Source: Butyrivibrio sp. MC2021
GTDB taxonomy: Bacteria > Bacillota > Clostridia > Lachnospirales > Lachnospiraceae
Direction of reading: 5' to 3'
Length of the DNA: 64,000 bases
Assembly (NCBI RefSeq): GCF_000621605.1
Contig: NZ_JHXX01000001.1
Coordinates: forward strand, 1 to 64,000
The notes below the pieces were generated by a model. It had not been told where the DNA came from. It searched no databases and saw only the letters and a list, made by a program, of their open reading frames with translations. The translations under genes were made by a program, and so were the position numbers. Positions 1 to 8,570 of the stretch are shown here, piece after piece. Numbering within the stretch: position 1 is the first letter of the stretch; the number at the start of each line of letters is the position of its first letter.

Positions 1-245
<245 letters not shown>

Positions 246-352
246 ACGATAGTTGGTATAGGAACAAGGGAAATGGATTAAGATATTCAGTGTTCGGTTT
301 TGAAGGTACAAAAACGAAATAAAATTCATAAAATACTTATAAATGAAATCTT

Positions 353-387
353 AAAAGACGGTCAAATGGCCGTCTTTTTTGTTTTTT
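353..387 (+). terminator. rRNA operon terminator
   Basis: A perfect 9-bp stem AAAAGACGG (353-361) / CCGTCTTTT (370-378) with an 8-nt loop runs into a long T tract. It closes the rRNA operon roughly 110 nt after the 23S gene and before the cheV promoter. Confidence 0.9.
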
Positions 388-409
388 TATATTTATTTTC
401 AGGAAAACG

Positions 410-418
410 TGCTATACT
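410..418 (+). promoter_or_regulatory. Extended -10 promoter for cheV
   Basis: TGCTATACT at 410-418 is an extended -10 (TGn plus TATACT). The -35 is weak and T-rich. It lies after the rRNA terminator and 76 nt before the cheV start, so cheV is probably transcribed independently of the rRNA operon with a ~70-nt leader. Confidence 0.5.
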
Positions 419-493
419 TAAAAAGGAAATTTAATCAATTTTCAATCGGTTTTATGTTAATAATTTTTTCTTTTTAAGGCGCGAGGTGAACGA

Positions 494-1399
494 ATGGAAT
501 CAAAAATCCTGCTTGAAAGTGGTAATAACGAACTTGAAGTCCTTGAATTTAAAATCGATGACCATTGCTATGGTATTAACGTAGCAAAGATTAAAGAAAT
601 TATTGTATATCAGGAGGTCACACCTGTACCTAATGCTCATCCCAGCATTGAAGGTATATTTATGCCTCGTGATACAATGATCACAGCCATTGACCTGAGA
701 AACTGTTTGCAGCGTGGTGCATCCAAGGCCGGTGGACTTTTTATTATCACAAACTTTAACAAGCTTGATATTGCGTTCCATGTGGACTCCGTTGTAGGTA
801 TACACAGAGTTTCCTGGGCAGATATCATCAAGCCCAATGCTACTATTTCAAAGGCCGAGGAAAGTATTTCCACCGGTATTATCAAGTTTGAAAATCAGCT
901 TATCATCATTCTCGACTTTGAGAAGATTGTTTCTGATATCAATCCTAATACAGGTCTTAATATGGATGCTCTTTCAGACATCGGACCTAGACCCAGAAAT
1001 GAAGTGCCGATCGTTCTCGCTGAGGACTCACAGCTTCTTAATAAGCTTATTGTAGATTCTCTCAATAAAGCGGGCTATAATAACGTAAGACACTTTGAGA
1101 ATGGTAAGCTTGCATACGATTATATTAAGGCTTGCAAGGACAGAAATGAGCTTTCGAATATCAAATGTATCATTACCGATATTGAGATGCCTATTATGGA
1201 TGGTCACAGACTTACAAAGCTTGTAAAGAGTGACGATGCCACCAAGGATATTCCGCTTATTATTTTCTCATCACTGGTTAATGAAGAAATGAGAAGAAAA
1301 GGCGAATCTCTTGGAGCCGACAGGCAGTTGTCCAAGCCGGAAATCGGAAATCTTGTATCTGTAATAGATGAACTTGTAAATGCTTCAAGTGCAGGCTAA
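494..1399 (+). CDS. cheV: Chemotaxis coupling protein CheV (CheW-receiver fusion)
   Basis: CheV couples chemoreceptors to the CheA kinase and contributes to adaptation when its receiver is phosphorylated. The 301-residue protein has the family layout: a CheW-like domain (about residues 13-150, starting LEVLEFKIDDHCYGINVAKI) and a receiver domain (about 171-296) with an acidic pocket (LAEDSQ), the phospho-accepting Asp229 in ITDIEMPIMDG, and the conserved Lys in LSKPEI. GAGGTG sits 7 nt before the ATG. No other chemotaxis or flagellar gene lies in the window, but the next two genes on the same strand are of unknown role and may be linked. A long hairpin follows the stop codon. Confidence 0.93.
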   Translation: MESKILLESGNNELEVLEFKIDDHCYGINVAKIKEIIVYQEVTPVPNAHPSIEGIFMPRDTMITAIDLRNCLQRGASKAGGLFIITNFNKLDIAFHVDSVVGIHRVSWADIIKPNATISKAEESISTGIIKFENQLIIILDFEKIVSDINPNTGLNMDALSDIGPRPRNEVPIVLAEDSQLLNKLIVDSLNKAGYNNVRHFENGKLAYDYIKACKDRNELSNIKCIITDIEMPIMDGHRLTKLVKSDDATKDIPLIIFSSLVNEEMRRKGESLGADRQLSKPEIGNLVSVIDELVNASSAG

Positions 1400-1415
1400 T
1401 ACTAACTGACTGAAA

Positions 1416-1479
1416 CTCCCTTTGTTGGCTCAGTTATGAAACACGTTTTCAGTGACTGTCTCAATGAAGGGAGATTTTT
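1416..1479 (+). terminator. Long hairpin after cheV (terminator or attenuator)
   Basis: CTCCCTT (1416-1422) pairs with AAGGGAG (1467-1473), followed by ATTTTTA. Inside it further pairing is possible (TTG/CAA, CAGT/ACTG and TGAAA/TTTCA). It separates cheV from the SIR2-like gene; the short T run suggests incomplete termination. Confidence 0.55.
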
Positions 1480-1503
1480 AAATTTAAGGAGCAGTGATGT
1501 GTA

Positions 1504-2325
1504 ATGGCACAGAAGCTAAGTGAAATAATGAATAATTCCGATCTGTGTATTATCGGTATCGGAGATGAATGGAACTGGGTTAAAAGGGGAATAAGATCCG
1601 ATTCCAGATATAATCAGATTTTAGAGTATTGTAGTAAAGAGGGTAATCATTGGCTTCTACCGGTCGTAGAGTATGAATACGCTTATTATAATATTAATAA
1701 CAAAATTGCAGATGCTTACAGAGCGCTGAGAAAACTGGTGGGTGATAAAAAGCATTTTGTCATTAGTGACACATTTCTACAGGATGCTCTTTTGTATGGT
1801 TTTGACTATGAAAGAGCGGTATTCCCCTGCGGAAATTATATGTTTCTTCAGACCAATGATGAATCTGACGGACTTTTAAGTGCTGACAAGACTGAAGAGT
1901 TCATGGAAGTTGTAAATGCTATTCACAAGCTTATTACAGAATCCGACGGAAGGCTTGAAAATACTGCAGCTTTCGCCAAGCCCTTCAGGGATGGCAAGGA
2001 ATGGCATCTCAACCAGAAGAGAAATGAGTATCGCGGCATTAAATATAACGAAGCTGCTTACAGAGACGGCTGGGATAAATACATGAAATATCTCACAGGA
2101 ACCATCAATACCAACCTGCTTCTTCTGGAACTGGGTGTGGGCCTGGATTATCCTACGGTTATCAGGTGGCCCTTTGAAAAGGTTACCTTTGTAAATGAAA
2201 AAGCTCATCTGTTGAGAGTTCATGAAAAGCTCTATCATCATACTCCGGAAATTGCGGCTAGGACCGATTCAATACAAATGAATTCAGTTGACTATATTTT
2301 GCAGGAGTGTAACCCGAATGAGTGA
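1504..2325 (+). CDS. SIR2-like Rossmann-fold protein of unknown role
   Basis: This 273-residue protein resembles the SIR2-like deacetylase family found in Clostridia. The clearest part is near the C-terminus (about residues 203-265): LLLELGVGLDYPTVIRWPF and the following strand-loop VTFVNEKAHLLRVHEK look like the family's Rossmann strand with the L-E-L-G-V-G signature. The N-terminus DLCIIGIGDEWNWV is in the place of the NAD-binding GAG motif but lacks its usual sequence, and no CXXC zinc pairs are evident, so NAD-dependent activity is doubtful. AAGGAG lies 12 nt before the ATG. The downstream gene starts inside its last codons, so the two are translationally coupled. It could bind a nucleotide without deacetylating; assignment is from recognition only. 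Confidence 0.6.
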   Translation: MAQKLSEIMNNSDLCIIGIGDEWNWVKRGIRSDSRYNQILEYCSKEGNHWLLPVVEYEYAYYNINNKIADAYRALRKLVGDKKHFVISDTFLQDALLYGFDYERAVFPCGNYMFLQTNDESDGLLSADKTEEFMEVVNAIHKLITESDGRLENTAAFAKPFRDGKEWHLNQKRNEYRGIKYNEAAYRDGWDKYMKYLTGTINTNLLLLELGVGLDYPTVIRWPFEKVTFVNEKAHLLRVHEKLYHHTPEIAARTDSIQMNSVDYILQECNPNE

Positions 2326-4948
2326 TGAAGAATATTTAGATAGTCTCCTGAACAATGTCAAATCAAATAATAATGATCCAAAATCTGCCCTTAGCAGAAT
2401 GTCGGCTAAGGGTTCTTCTGCTGCAGGCGTTTCCGGATCCGACGAGGCCATGAATGACCTTGTAAATAATTCAAATGGCAATGAGGATCTGAATGAAATA
2501 GGAAATCTTTTAAACAAGCTTGATACAGGAGAATTTGTCGATAATAAGATGGCAAATCTTTTGGATAATATCGAATCTGCGGCCAAGCCCGGGATTCCTA
2601 AGTTTACTGTGGGAAATGAACCGTCACAGCTGGATGTAAGGGATCCTGAGGAAATCGCTCTGGATGAAGCTATAGCTGATGCTGAAAGAATGGATGCTGA
2701 GATACAAAGCGGAAAGTTTTCAGATCAGTCTTTTTCTGATGCCGCTGAGAGCGCACCTTCCGAGGAAAATGATATTCCTATGGAAGAAACAGTTCCTCCG
2801 GCGGCTAAACCAATTGTAGATCTGGAAGACGGTGATGATGCACTTATGGAGATGGCTCCGGAAGTTATTTTACCGGAGGATAACATCATTTCAATAAATA
2901 AAGACGGCGAATCTGATGCCGGTCAGACCCCTGAGGAAATTCTTACGGATCTTCTGGATGATATGCCGGGAGACAGCCTTTCTGATCCTGATGCAGCTAT
3001 GGGGCAGGACAGTTTAAGTGATGTACTTGATAATATACAGCAGGATGAACCTTTAGCTGAGGGAGAAGGCTTGGGAGATCTTGCTTCTCTTGCTGATCTC
3101 GATATCAATGATCTTAGTCCTGAATCTCTCGAGGAGACTATGGATGCAGGAATCATTCCGGAATCTGAGCAGAGCGATATGGCTCTTACAGAAGAAATTC
3201 CCGGAGCAGATGCTATGGCAGAGGAAGCCATAACCGAAGAGGTACCGGAAGAGATGCCTCCGGAGGCACCGGATGCTCATGTAACCGAGGATCAGGTGGA
3301 AAGTCTTGATGACATTATGGCCGGAATGGCTGATCTTGGACTTGATATGGGCGAAGAAGGAAGTAGTGAAGCTCCTGCTGAGGAGATTCCTGAAGCAGCC
3401 ATTGAGGAGGCTGCTATTGAAGAATCTGCAATTGAAGAATTAGCAATAGAAGAGCCTGCATCAGAGGAACCTGCTGTAGAAGAACCCAGCCTTGAGGAAG
3501 CTTTGGATTCCGAGGATATAGGATTTACCTTTGACGGTGGAAATCCCACCGATAATACGCCGGAAGGAAATGAGGAAGGCGGCGAAGGGGCAGCTGAAGG
3601 AGCTTCGGCAGAGGATGAAGAGTTTAACCTGGAATCCATGGAGATGGAGCTTAATGAGATGGATGCGGGATCTGCAAAGGCTTCTGATTCGGGTGACGGA
3701 GATGCTCTTTCCCTGGATGAAATGTCTGATGATTTTAACCTCAATGATCTTGAGGCGAGTCTTGATGATCTTCTTGGTGGTGATGAGGGAAGCGGCTCCG
3801 CTGAAGGAGAAGTAGCTGAAACAGCGGCTCCGGAAGAGGATATCAGTCAGGCTGCAGAAGAGGGCTCAGGAGATGTTTCAATGCCTGATCTGGATGCTCT
3901 TATGAACAGTCTTGCCAGTGATGAACTGGAGGACCTTGAAGCAGAGGCAAACAGAGCAGCTGAATCTGAGGGAGGCGCTGAAGAAGCCGAGATTCCCAAG
4001 GAAGAAATACTTGATGCCCTTACAGAGGACGGATTTGATGATCTTGGAGTAGAGCCTTCACTGGAAGATCTTGCTGCAATTCCTGAGAGAGCAGGGGGCA
4101 CAGGATCCAATGATGGCCATGAAGAAGATAAAAAGGGTAAAAAAGGAAAGAAGGGCGGAGGACTTAAGGCACTTCTTGCAAAGCTTTTCACAGCTTTGAC
4201 AAGAGAAGACGAGGAAACAGCTCCCAATGGCGAGTTGGCCAGCCTTACCGACGAAAATCAGCAGGTTTTGAACGAACTTGGTGATGAAAAGCCCAAAAAA
4301 GAGAAGAAGAAAAAAGAAAAGAAGCCAAAGAAAGAGAAACCAAAGAAGGAGCCAAAGCCAAAGAAGGAGAAGCCTCCGAAACCAAAGAAGGAGAAGAAGC
4401 CAAAGCCTCCAAAGGATCCGGATGTTCCGGAAAAGGCTATTTCTCCAAAGAAGGTTGCAATATCATTTATTTTTGCGGCGAGCCTTGGACTTCTTGTTTC
4501 TATACCGGCACTGGTACTTCCTGATAGAATCGCAGCAGAACGAGTACAGGCTGCTTTTGATCATAAGGATTATACTACCACATATATGCTGCTGTACGGC
4601 AAGGAGCTGGATGAAACTCAGACCTTGATGTATGAGCAGTCCAGAGTAATTGCCTGGGCCGAAAGATATGTAAATGCCCATGAGAATTATAATGCCATGA
4701 ATATGAAGGAAGAAGCCCTGGATATGCTTCTCATGGCAATGCGGAACAAAAAGGATATTCTGGATCAGGCGGCTAAATTCAATGTTGAAATTCAGATTGA
4801 GAGTGTGTATTCTAAAATAGAATCGTTGCTTTTAGAGGAGTATGGTCTTACAGAAGAAGATGTGAAAGACATCAATTCAATCAAGAAGGACAGGAATTAC
4901 ACACTTAGGCTGATGGAGATTGTTGGTACTTTGGATCCCATAGGGTAA
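2318..4948 (+). CDS. Large acidic single-pass membrane protein with repeated short motifs
   Basis: I do not recognise the family. The start at 2318 (876 residues) is chosen because AGGAG at 2303 fits it; it overlaps the preceding gene by 8 nt. Residues 1 to about 600 are extremely acidic and Ala/Ser/Glu-rich, with EEPA/AIEE repeats and recurrent amphipathic motifs: EEYLDSLLNNV (4-14), LSDVLDNI (~233), LDDIMAGMADL (~329), LDDLLGG (~482) and PDLDALMNSL (523-532). These resemble the N-terminal CheY-binding peptide of FliM. Then comes a Lys/Pro-rich block (about 656-710), one hydrophobic segment (about 712-735) and a 140-residue helical C-terminal part. The Lys block before the membrane segment suggests N-in, C-out topology. 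Its position after cheV invites a chemotaxis link, but that is inference. Confidence 0.8.
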   Translation: MSDEEYLDSLLNNVKSNNNDPKSALSRMSAKGSSAAGVSGSDEAMNDLVNNSNGNEDLNEIGNLLNKLDTGEFVDNKMANLLDNIESAAKPGIPKFTVGNEPSQLDVRDPEEIALDEAIADAERMDAEIQSGKFSDQSFSDAAESAPSEENDIPMEETVPPAAKPIVDLEDGDDALMEMAPEVILPEDNIISINKDGESDAGQTPEEILTDLLDDMPGDSLSDPDAAMGQDSLSDVLDNIQQDEPLAEGEGLGDLASLADLDINDLSPESLEETMDAGIIPESEQSDMALTEEIPGADAMAEEAITEEVPEEMPPEAPDAHVTEDQVESLDDIMAGMADLGLDMGEEGSSEAPAEEIPEAAIEEAAIEESAIEELAIEEPASEEPAVEEPSLEEALDSEDIGFTFDGGNPTDNTPEGNEEGGEGAAEGASAEDEEFNLESMEMELNEMDAGSAKASDSGDGDALSLDEMSDDFNLNDLEASLDDLLGGDEGSGSAEGEVAETAAPEEDISQAAEEGSGDVSMPDLDALMNSLASDELEDLEAEANRAAESEGGAEEAEIPKEEILDALTEDGFDDLGVEPSLEDLAAIPERAGGTGSNDGHEEDKKGKKGKKGGGLKALLAKLFTALTREDEETAPNGELASLTDENQQVLNELGDEKPKKEKKKKEKKPKKEKPKKEPKPKKEKPPKPKKEKKPKPPKDPDVPEKAISPKKVAISFIFAASLGLLVSIPALVLPDRIAAERVQAAFDHKDYTTTYMLLYGKELDETQTLMYEQSRVIAWAERYVNAHENYNAMNMKEEALDMLLMAMRNKKDILDQAAKFNVEIQIESVYSKIESLLLEEYGLTEEDVKDINSIKKDRNYTLRLMEIVGTLDPIG

Positions 4949-4984
4949 AGGCATCGATAAAATAATCAAGGGGGCCTTTTCCAG

Positions 4985-5602
4985 ATGGTTGCAATAATCG
5001 ATTATGATGCCGGTAATATCAAGAGTGTAGAAAAAGCTTTTCAATATCTTGGTGCGGACACCAGGGTTACCAGAGACCCTAAGGAGATTTTTAAGGCGGA
5101 CAGAGTCGTACTTCCGGGGGTAGGTGCCTTCGGTGACGCCATGAACAAATTAAAGGAATATGATCTGATCCCTACGATCAGAGAGGTGGTTTCCAAGGAA
5201 CTTCCATTTATAGGAATATGCCTGGGCCTGCAGCTTTTATTCGATTCAAGTGAGGAAGCGGATGGAGTTAGCGGCCTGGGCATTTTGCGTGGAAACTTAC
5301 GTAAAATACCTGAGTCTGATACCCAGGGAAACACCTATAAGATACCTCAGATAGGATGGAATAACCTCAGTTTTCCCAATAAGGGACGACTTTTTAAAGG
5401 GATAGATGAGGGCGCATACGTATATTTTGTCCATTCCTATTATCTGAAGGCTGAGGACAGCGGAATTGTGACAGCAACTACTGATTACAATGTTCATATA
5501 GATGCTTCCGTAGAATCCGGAAATGTCTTTGCCTGTCAGTTCCATCCTGAAAAGAGCGCAGAAGTGGGAATGCAGATACTTAAGAACTTCCTTGAGGTAT
5601 AA
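4985..5602 (+). CDS. hisH: Imidazole glycerol phosphate synthase, glutaminase subunit HisH
   Basis: HisH releases ammonia from glutamine and passes it to HisF, which makes imidazole glycerol phosphate and AICAR in histidine synthesis. The 205-residue protein is a complete class I glutamine amidotransferase: the nucleophile Cys79 in GICLGLQ, and His187 and Glu189 in CQFHPEKS form the triad. N-terminal [16 protein letters not shown] is typical. AAGGGGG precedes the ATG. hisF follows after 26 nt. No other his gene is in the window, so the histidine genes are scattered in this organism. Confidence 0.96.
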   Translation: MVAIIDYDAGNIKSVEKAFQYLGADTRVTRDPKEIFKADRVVLPGVGAFGDAMNKLKEYDLIPTIREVVSKELPFIGICLGLQLLFDSSEEADGVSGLGILRGNLRKIPESDTQGNTYKIPQIGWNNLSFPNKGRLFKGIDEGAYVYFVHSYYLKAEDSGIVTATTDYNVHIDASVESGNVFACQFHPEKSAEVGMQILKNFLEV

Positions 5603-5628
5603 GGACAACACAGATATCGGAGAGTGCT

Positions 5629-6390
5629 ATGCTGACTAAGAGAATTATTCCCTGCCTTGATGTAAATAACGGCAGAGTTGTAAAAGGTATAAATTTTGTT
5701 AATCTTGTGGATGCCGGTGACCCGGTGCTGGTAGGAGAAGCCTATTCCAAAGCCGGAGCCGATGAGCTTGTGTTTTTGGACATAACAGCATCCAATGAGC
5801 GCCGTGCCACGGTTGCGGATATGGTCAGAGAAGTGGCCAAAAAAGTTTTTATTCCCTTCACAGTTGGAGGCGGTATCAGAACAGTTGAGGATGTGAGAGC
5901 TATTCTGAGGGAAGGTGCCGATAAGGTGGCAATGAACTCAGCAGCTATTGAGAGACCGGAACTTATCGCTGAGGCTGCTGATAAGTTCGGAAGCCAGTGC
6001 GTAGTTCTCGCCATTGATGCTAAGAGAAGAGATGACGGAAGCGGCTGGAATATTTTCAAATTTGGTGGAAGAATAGATATGGGAATTGATGCTGTAGAGT
6101 GGGCCAAAAGGGCTGTTGATCTGGGAGCAGGAGAGATCCTTCTTACCAGCATGGACTGCGACGGCACCAAGGCAGGTTATGACCTGGAACTGACCAGGGC
6201 TATTGCGGAAGCAGTTTCTGTTCCTGTCATTGCTTCAGGTGGAGCTGGGACCTGCGAACATTTTTATGAGGCTCTTACGGAGGGAAAGGCAGATGCAGCC
6301 CTTGCGGCTTCATTGTTCCATTTTAAAGAGCTTGAAATTTCAGAGGTTAAGAAATATCTCAGGGACAAGGGTGTTCCCGTCAGATTGTGA
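5629..6390 (+). CDS. hisF: Imidazole glycerol phosphate synthase, cyclase subunit HisF
   Basis: HisF is the (beta/alpha)8 barrel subunit that joins ammonia from HisH to PRFAR. The 253-residue length is standard. The catalytic acids Asp11 ([13 protein letters not shown]) and Asp130 (LAIDAKR) are both present, as are the phosphate-binding loops around TVGGGIR and IASGGAG. The pair is therefore canonical and not of the WbuYZ/PseA type used in surface sugar synthesis, as far as visible motifs tell. The gene sits 26 nt after hisH with its own GGAGAG ribosome site. A weak AGCCG/CGGCT-TTTTT hairpin at 6418-6450 may end the transcript. Confidence 0.96.
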   Translation: MLTKRIIPCLDVNNGRVVKGINFVNLVDAGDPVLVGEAYSKAGADELVFLDITASNERRATVADMVREVAKKVFIPFTVGGGIRTVEDVRAILREGADKVAMNSAAIERPELIAEAADKFGSQCVVLAIDAKRRDDGSGWNIFKFGGRIDMGIDAVEWAKRAVDLGAGEILLTSMDCDGTKAGYDLELTRAIAEAVSVPVIASGGAGTCEHFYEALTEGKADAALAASLFHFKELEISEVKKYLRDKGVPVRL

Positions 6391-6464
6391 TAAATAATGA
6401 ATAAGGAGATTTCAGAGAGCCGTAAGGTTTAAGAGAACATGCGGCTTTTTGATTGTAAAAAGAT

Positions 6465-7142
6465 ATGTCGATGATAACAGGCGACTGGTATGAGGCAGTG
6501 GGGGAGGAGTTCAAGAAGCCCTATTATGCCAAGCTTTATAATTTTGTAAAAGAGGAATACAGCTCACATGTGATCTATCCCCCTTCAGAGGATATTTTTA
6601 ATGCGTTGCATCTTACTCCCCTTAAGAATGTAAAGGTTCTTATTCTGGGACAGGATCCTTATCATGAGCCGGGACAGGCCCACGGGCTTTCTTTTTCTGT
6701 ACTTCCCGGGAAGGCAGATACTCCGCCGTCTCTTGTAAATATCTACAAGGAGCTTAATGACGATCTGGGCTGCAATATTCCCAATAACGGCTATCTTAAG
6801 AAATGGGCGGACCAGGGAGTTCTTCTTTTAAACACTGTGCTCACAGTCCGTGCCCACGCGGCCAATTCCCATAAGGGAAGAGGCTGGGAGCAGTTCACAG
6901 ATGCCATAATCCAGGCAGTAAATAAAGAGGACAGACCTGTAGTTTACATGCTCTGGGGCAAGCCTGCACAGATGAAAAAGACCATGCTCAATAACCCCAA
7001 GCATCTGGTGCTGGAAGCACCTCATCCAAGTCCCTTGTCAGCCTACAGAGGATTTTTTGGCTGTAAGCACTTCAGTAAATGCAATGAGTTTCTTAAGGCA
7101 AACGGGATTGAGCCCATTGACTGGCAGATTGACGATATTTGA
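6465..7142 (+). CDS. ung: Uracil-DNA glycosylase (family 1)
   Basis: Ung removes uracil from DNA to start base excision repair. The 225-residue protein carries the water-activating loop GQDPYH with Asp64 and His67, and the minor-groove loop [14 protein letters not shown] with His187. Length and motifs are those of a complete family 1 enzyme. The ATG at 6465 has only a weak upstream purine run (AAAAAGAT); a second in-frame ATG at 6471 is an alternative. It stands 74 nt after hisF and may depend on partial readthrough from it. Confidence 0.96.
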   Translation: MSMITGDWYEAVGEEFKKPYYAKLYNFVKEEYSSHVIYPPSEDIFNALHLTPLKNVKVLILGQDPYHEPGQAHGLSFSVLPGKADTPPSLVNIYKELNDDLGCNIPNNGYLKKWADQGVLLLNTVLTVRAHAANSHKGRGWEQFTDAIIQAVNKEDRPVVYMLWGKPAQMKKTMLNNPKHLVLEAPHPSPLSAYRGFFGCKHFSKCNEFLKANGIEPIDWQIDDI

Positions 7143-7251
7143 GACTATCTTTTTTGTTAGCATATGCAAATTGTCTCTTGCCTTCTAATGCGTTAACATG
7201 TTAAAGTATAGTATATTTTTCGTATAAATATGCATTGTCTTGGAGGATATT

Positions 7252-8541
7252 ATGAAAAAGCCATTTGTAACTAAAGAGCAGATAGAAGAGATCGTTAAGA
7301 AATATCCCACACCCTTTCACATCTATGATGAGAAGGGAATAATCGAAAATGCGAAGGCTGTTTATGAGGCATTTTCCTGGAACAAGGGATTTAAAGAGTA
7401 CTTTGCGGTTAAGGCAACTCCCAATCCGGTTCTGATGGATATCCTTAAGAACTGCGGCTGCGGTTTTGACTGCTCATCTAAGACGGAGCTTATGCTCAGC
7501 AGTGCCGTAGGAGCAGAGGGCTCTGATATCATGTTTTCATCCAACGATACACCTGCTGAAGAGTACGTTTACGCTGACAAGCTGGGTGCTATCATCAACC
7601 TTGACGACTTCACACATATTGATTTCCTTGAGAAGACCATAGGACATATTCCTGAGACTATTTCATGCAGATACAATCCCGGCGGAGTATTCAAGATGAG
7701 TAACGGCATTATGGATAACCCGGGAGATTCCAAGTACGGAATGACCAAGGATCAGCTTTTTGAGGCCTTTAAGATCCTTAAGGAAAAGGGTGCCAAGAGA
7801 TTTGGAATTCATGCATTTCTTGCCAGCAATACCGTGACCAATGAGTATTATCCTACACTGGCAGGACAGCTCTTTGAACTGGCTGTGGAGCTTGAGAAGC
7901 AGACAGGGGCTGATGTTGCATTTATCAACCTTTCAGGCGGTGTTGGAATCCCTTATCAGCCGGATGCCACAGGCAATGATATAGCAGCCATCGGAGCAGG
8001 GGTTAAGGAGCAGTTTGAGAAGATTCTTGTTCCTGCCGGAATGGGTGATGTTTCTATCTTTACCGAGATGGGAAGATTCATGATGGCTCCTTATGGCGCA
8101 CTTGTTACCAAGGCTATCCATGAGAAACACATTTACAAGGAATATATCGGTGTTGACGCCTGTGCGGTTAATCTTATGAGACCCGCCATGTATGGCGCTT
8201 ACCATCATATTACTGTTCTTGGAAAAGAGAATGCGCCTTTAGATCATGTATATGATGTAACAGGATCTCTTTGCGAGAACAATGATAAGTTTGCGATCGA
8301 GAGAAAGCTTCCTAAGATTGACAAGGGAGATTACCTTTTTATCCATGATACAGGTGCGCATGGCTTTGCAATGGGATATAATTATAACGGCAAGCTTAAA
8401 AGTGCGGAGCTTCTTTTAAAGGAAGACGGAAGAGTGGAGATGATCAGAAGACCCGAGACTGCAAGAGATTATTTTGCAACCTTTGACTGCCTTTCTGTAT
8501 CCGCCAAGCTTTCCAAAATTATGGATGAAGAGGGAGTTTGA
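7252..8541 (+). CDS. lysA: PLP-dependent decarboxylase, probable diaminopimelate decarboxylase
   Basis: Fold type III PLP enzyme of the alanine-racemase-like barrel plus C-terminal beta domain, 429 residues. The PLP lysine is Lys54 in EYFAVKATPNP; the glycine-rich phosphate loop is NLSGGVGIPYQP; the second-subunit substrate motif is GSLCENND near the C-terminus. This pattern fits diaminopimelate decarboxylase, the last step of lysine synthesis. The active-site motif differs from the usual GPxCESxD, so carboxynorspermidine or another amino-acid decarboxylase is possible. TGGAGG at 7241-7246 fixes the ATG at 7252. The next gene follows within 30 nt. Confidence 0.78.
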   Translation: MKKPFVTKEQIEEIVKKYPTPFHIYDEKGIIENAKAVYEAFSWNKGFKEYFAVKATPNPVLMDILKNCGCGFDCSSKTELMLSSAVGAEGSDIMFSSNDTPAEEYVYADKLGAIINLDDFTHIDFLEKTIGHIPETISCRYNPGGVFKMSNGIMDNPGDSKYGMTKDQLFEAFKILKEKGAKRFGIHAFLASNTVTNEYYPTLAGQLFELAVELEKQTGADVAFINLSGGVGIPYQPDATGNDIAAIGAGVKEQFEKILVPAGMGDVSIFTEMGRFMMAPYGALVTKAIHEKHIYKEYIGVDACAVNLMRPAMYGAYHHITVLGKENAPLDHVYDVTGSLCENNDKFAIERKLPKIDKGDYLFIHDTGAHGFAMGYNYNGKLKSAELLLKEDGRVEMIRRPETARDYFATFDCLSVSAKLSKIMDEEGV

Positions 8542-8570
8542 TCTCGCAGCTCCCTGTGGGGAGCATCTTG

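Noticed and set aside
246-352. 5S rRNA gene after 23S
   Set aside because: The stretch is too short and lacks the conserved 5S blocks.
2288-2317. Earlier start at 2288 for the acidic protein
   Set aside because: AGGAG at 2303 fits ATG 2318; the earlier codon has no ribosome site and deepens the overlap.
2923-4227. Long open frames on the minus strand opposite the acidic protein gene (for example 3292-3744 and 3847-4227)
   Set aside because: They are Ser/Pro-rich mirror images of GAA/GAG/GCT-rich codons, lack ribosome sites, and overlap a clearly coupled gene.
5629-6390. HisF as a surface-sugar amidation cyclase (WbuZ type)
   Set aside because: Both catalytic Asp residues and standard HisF segments are present; nothing nearby makes nonulosonic acids.
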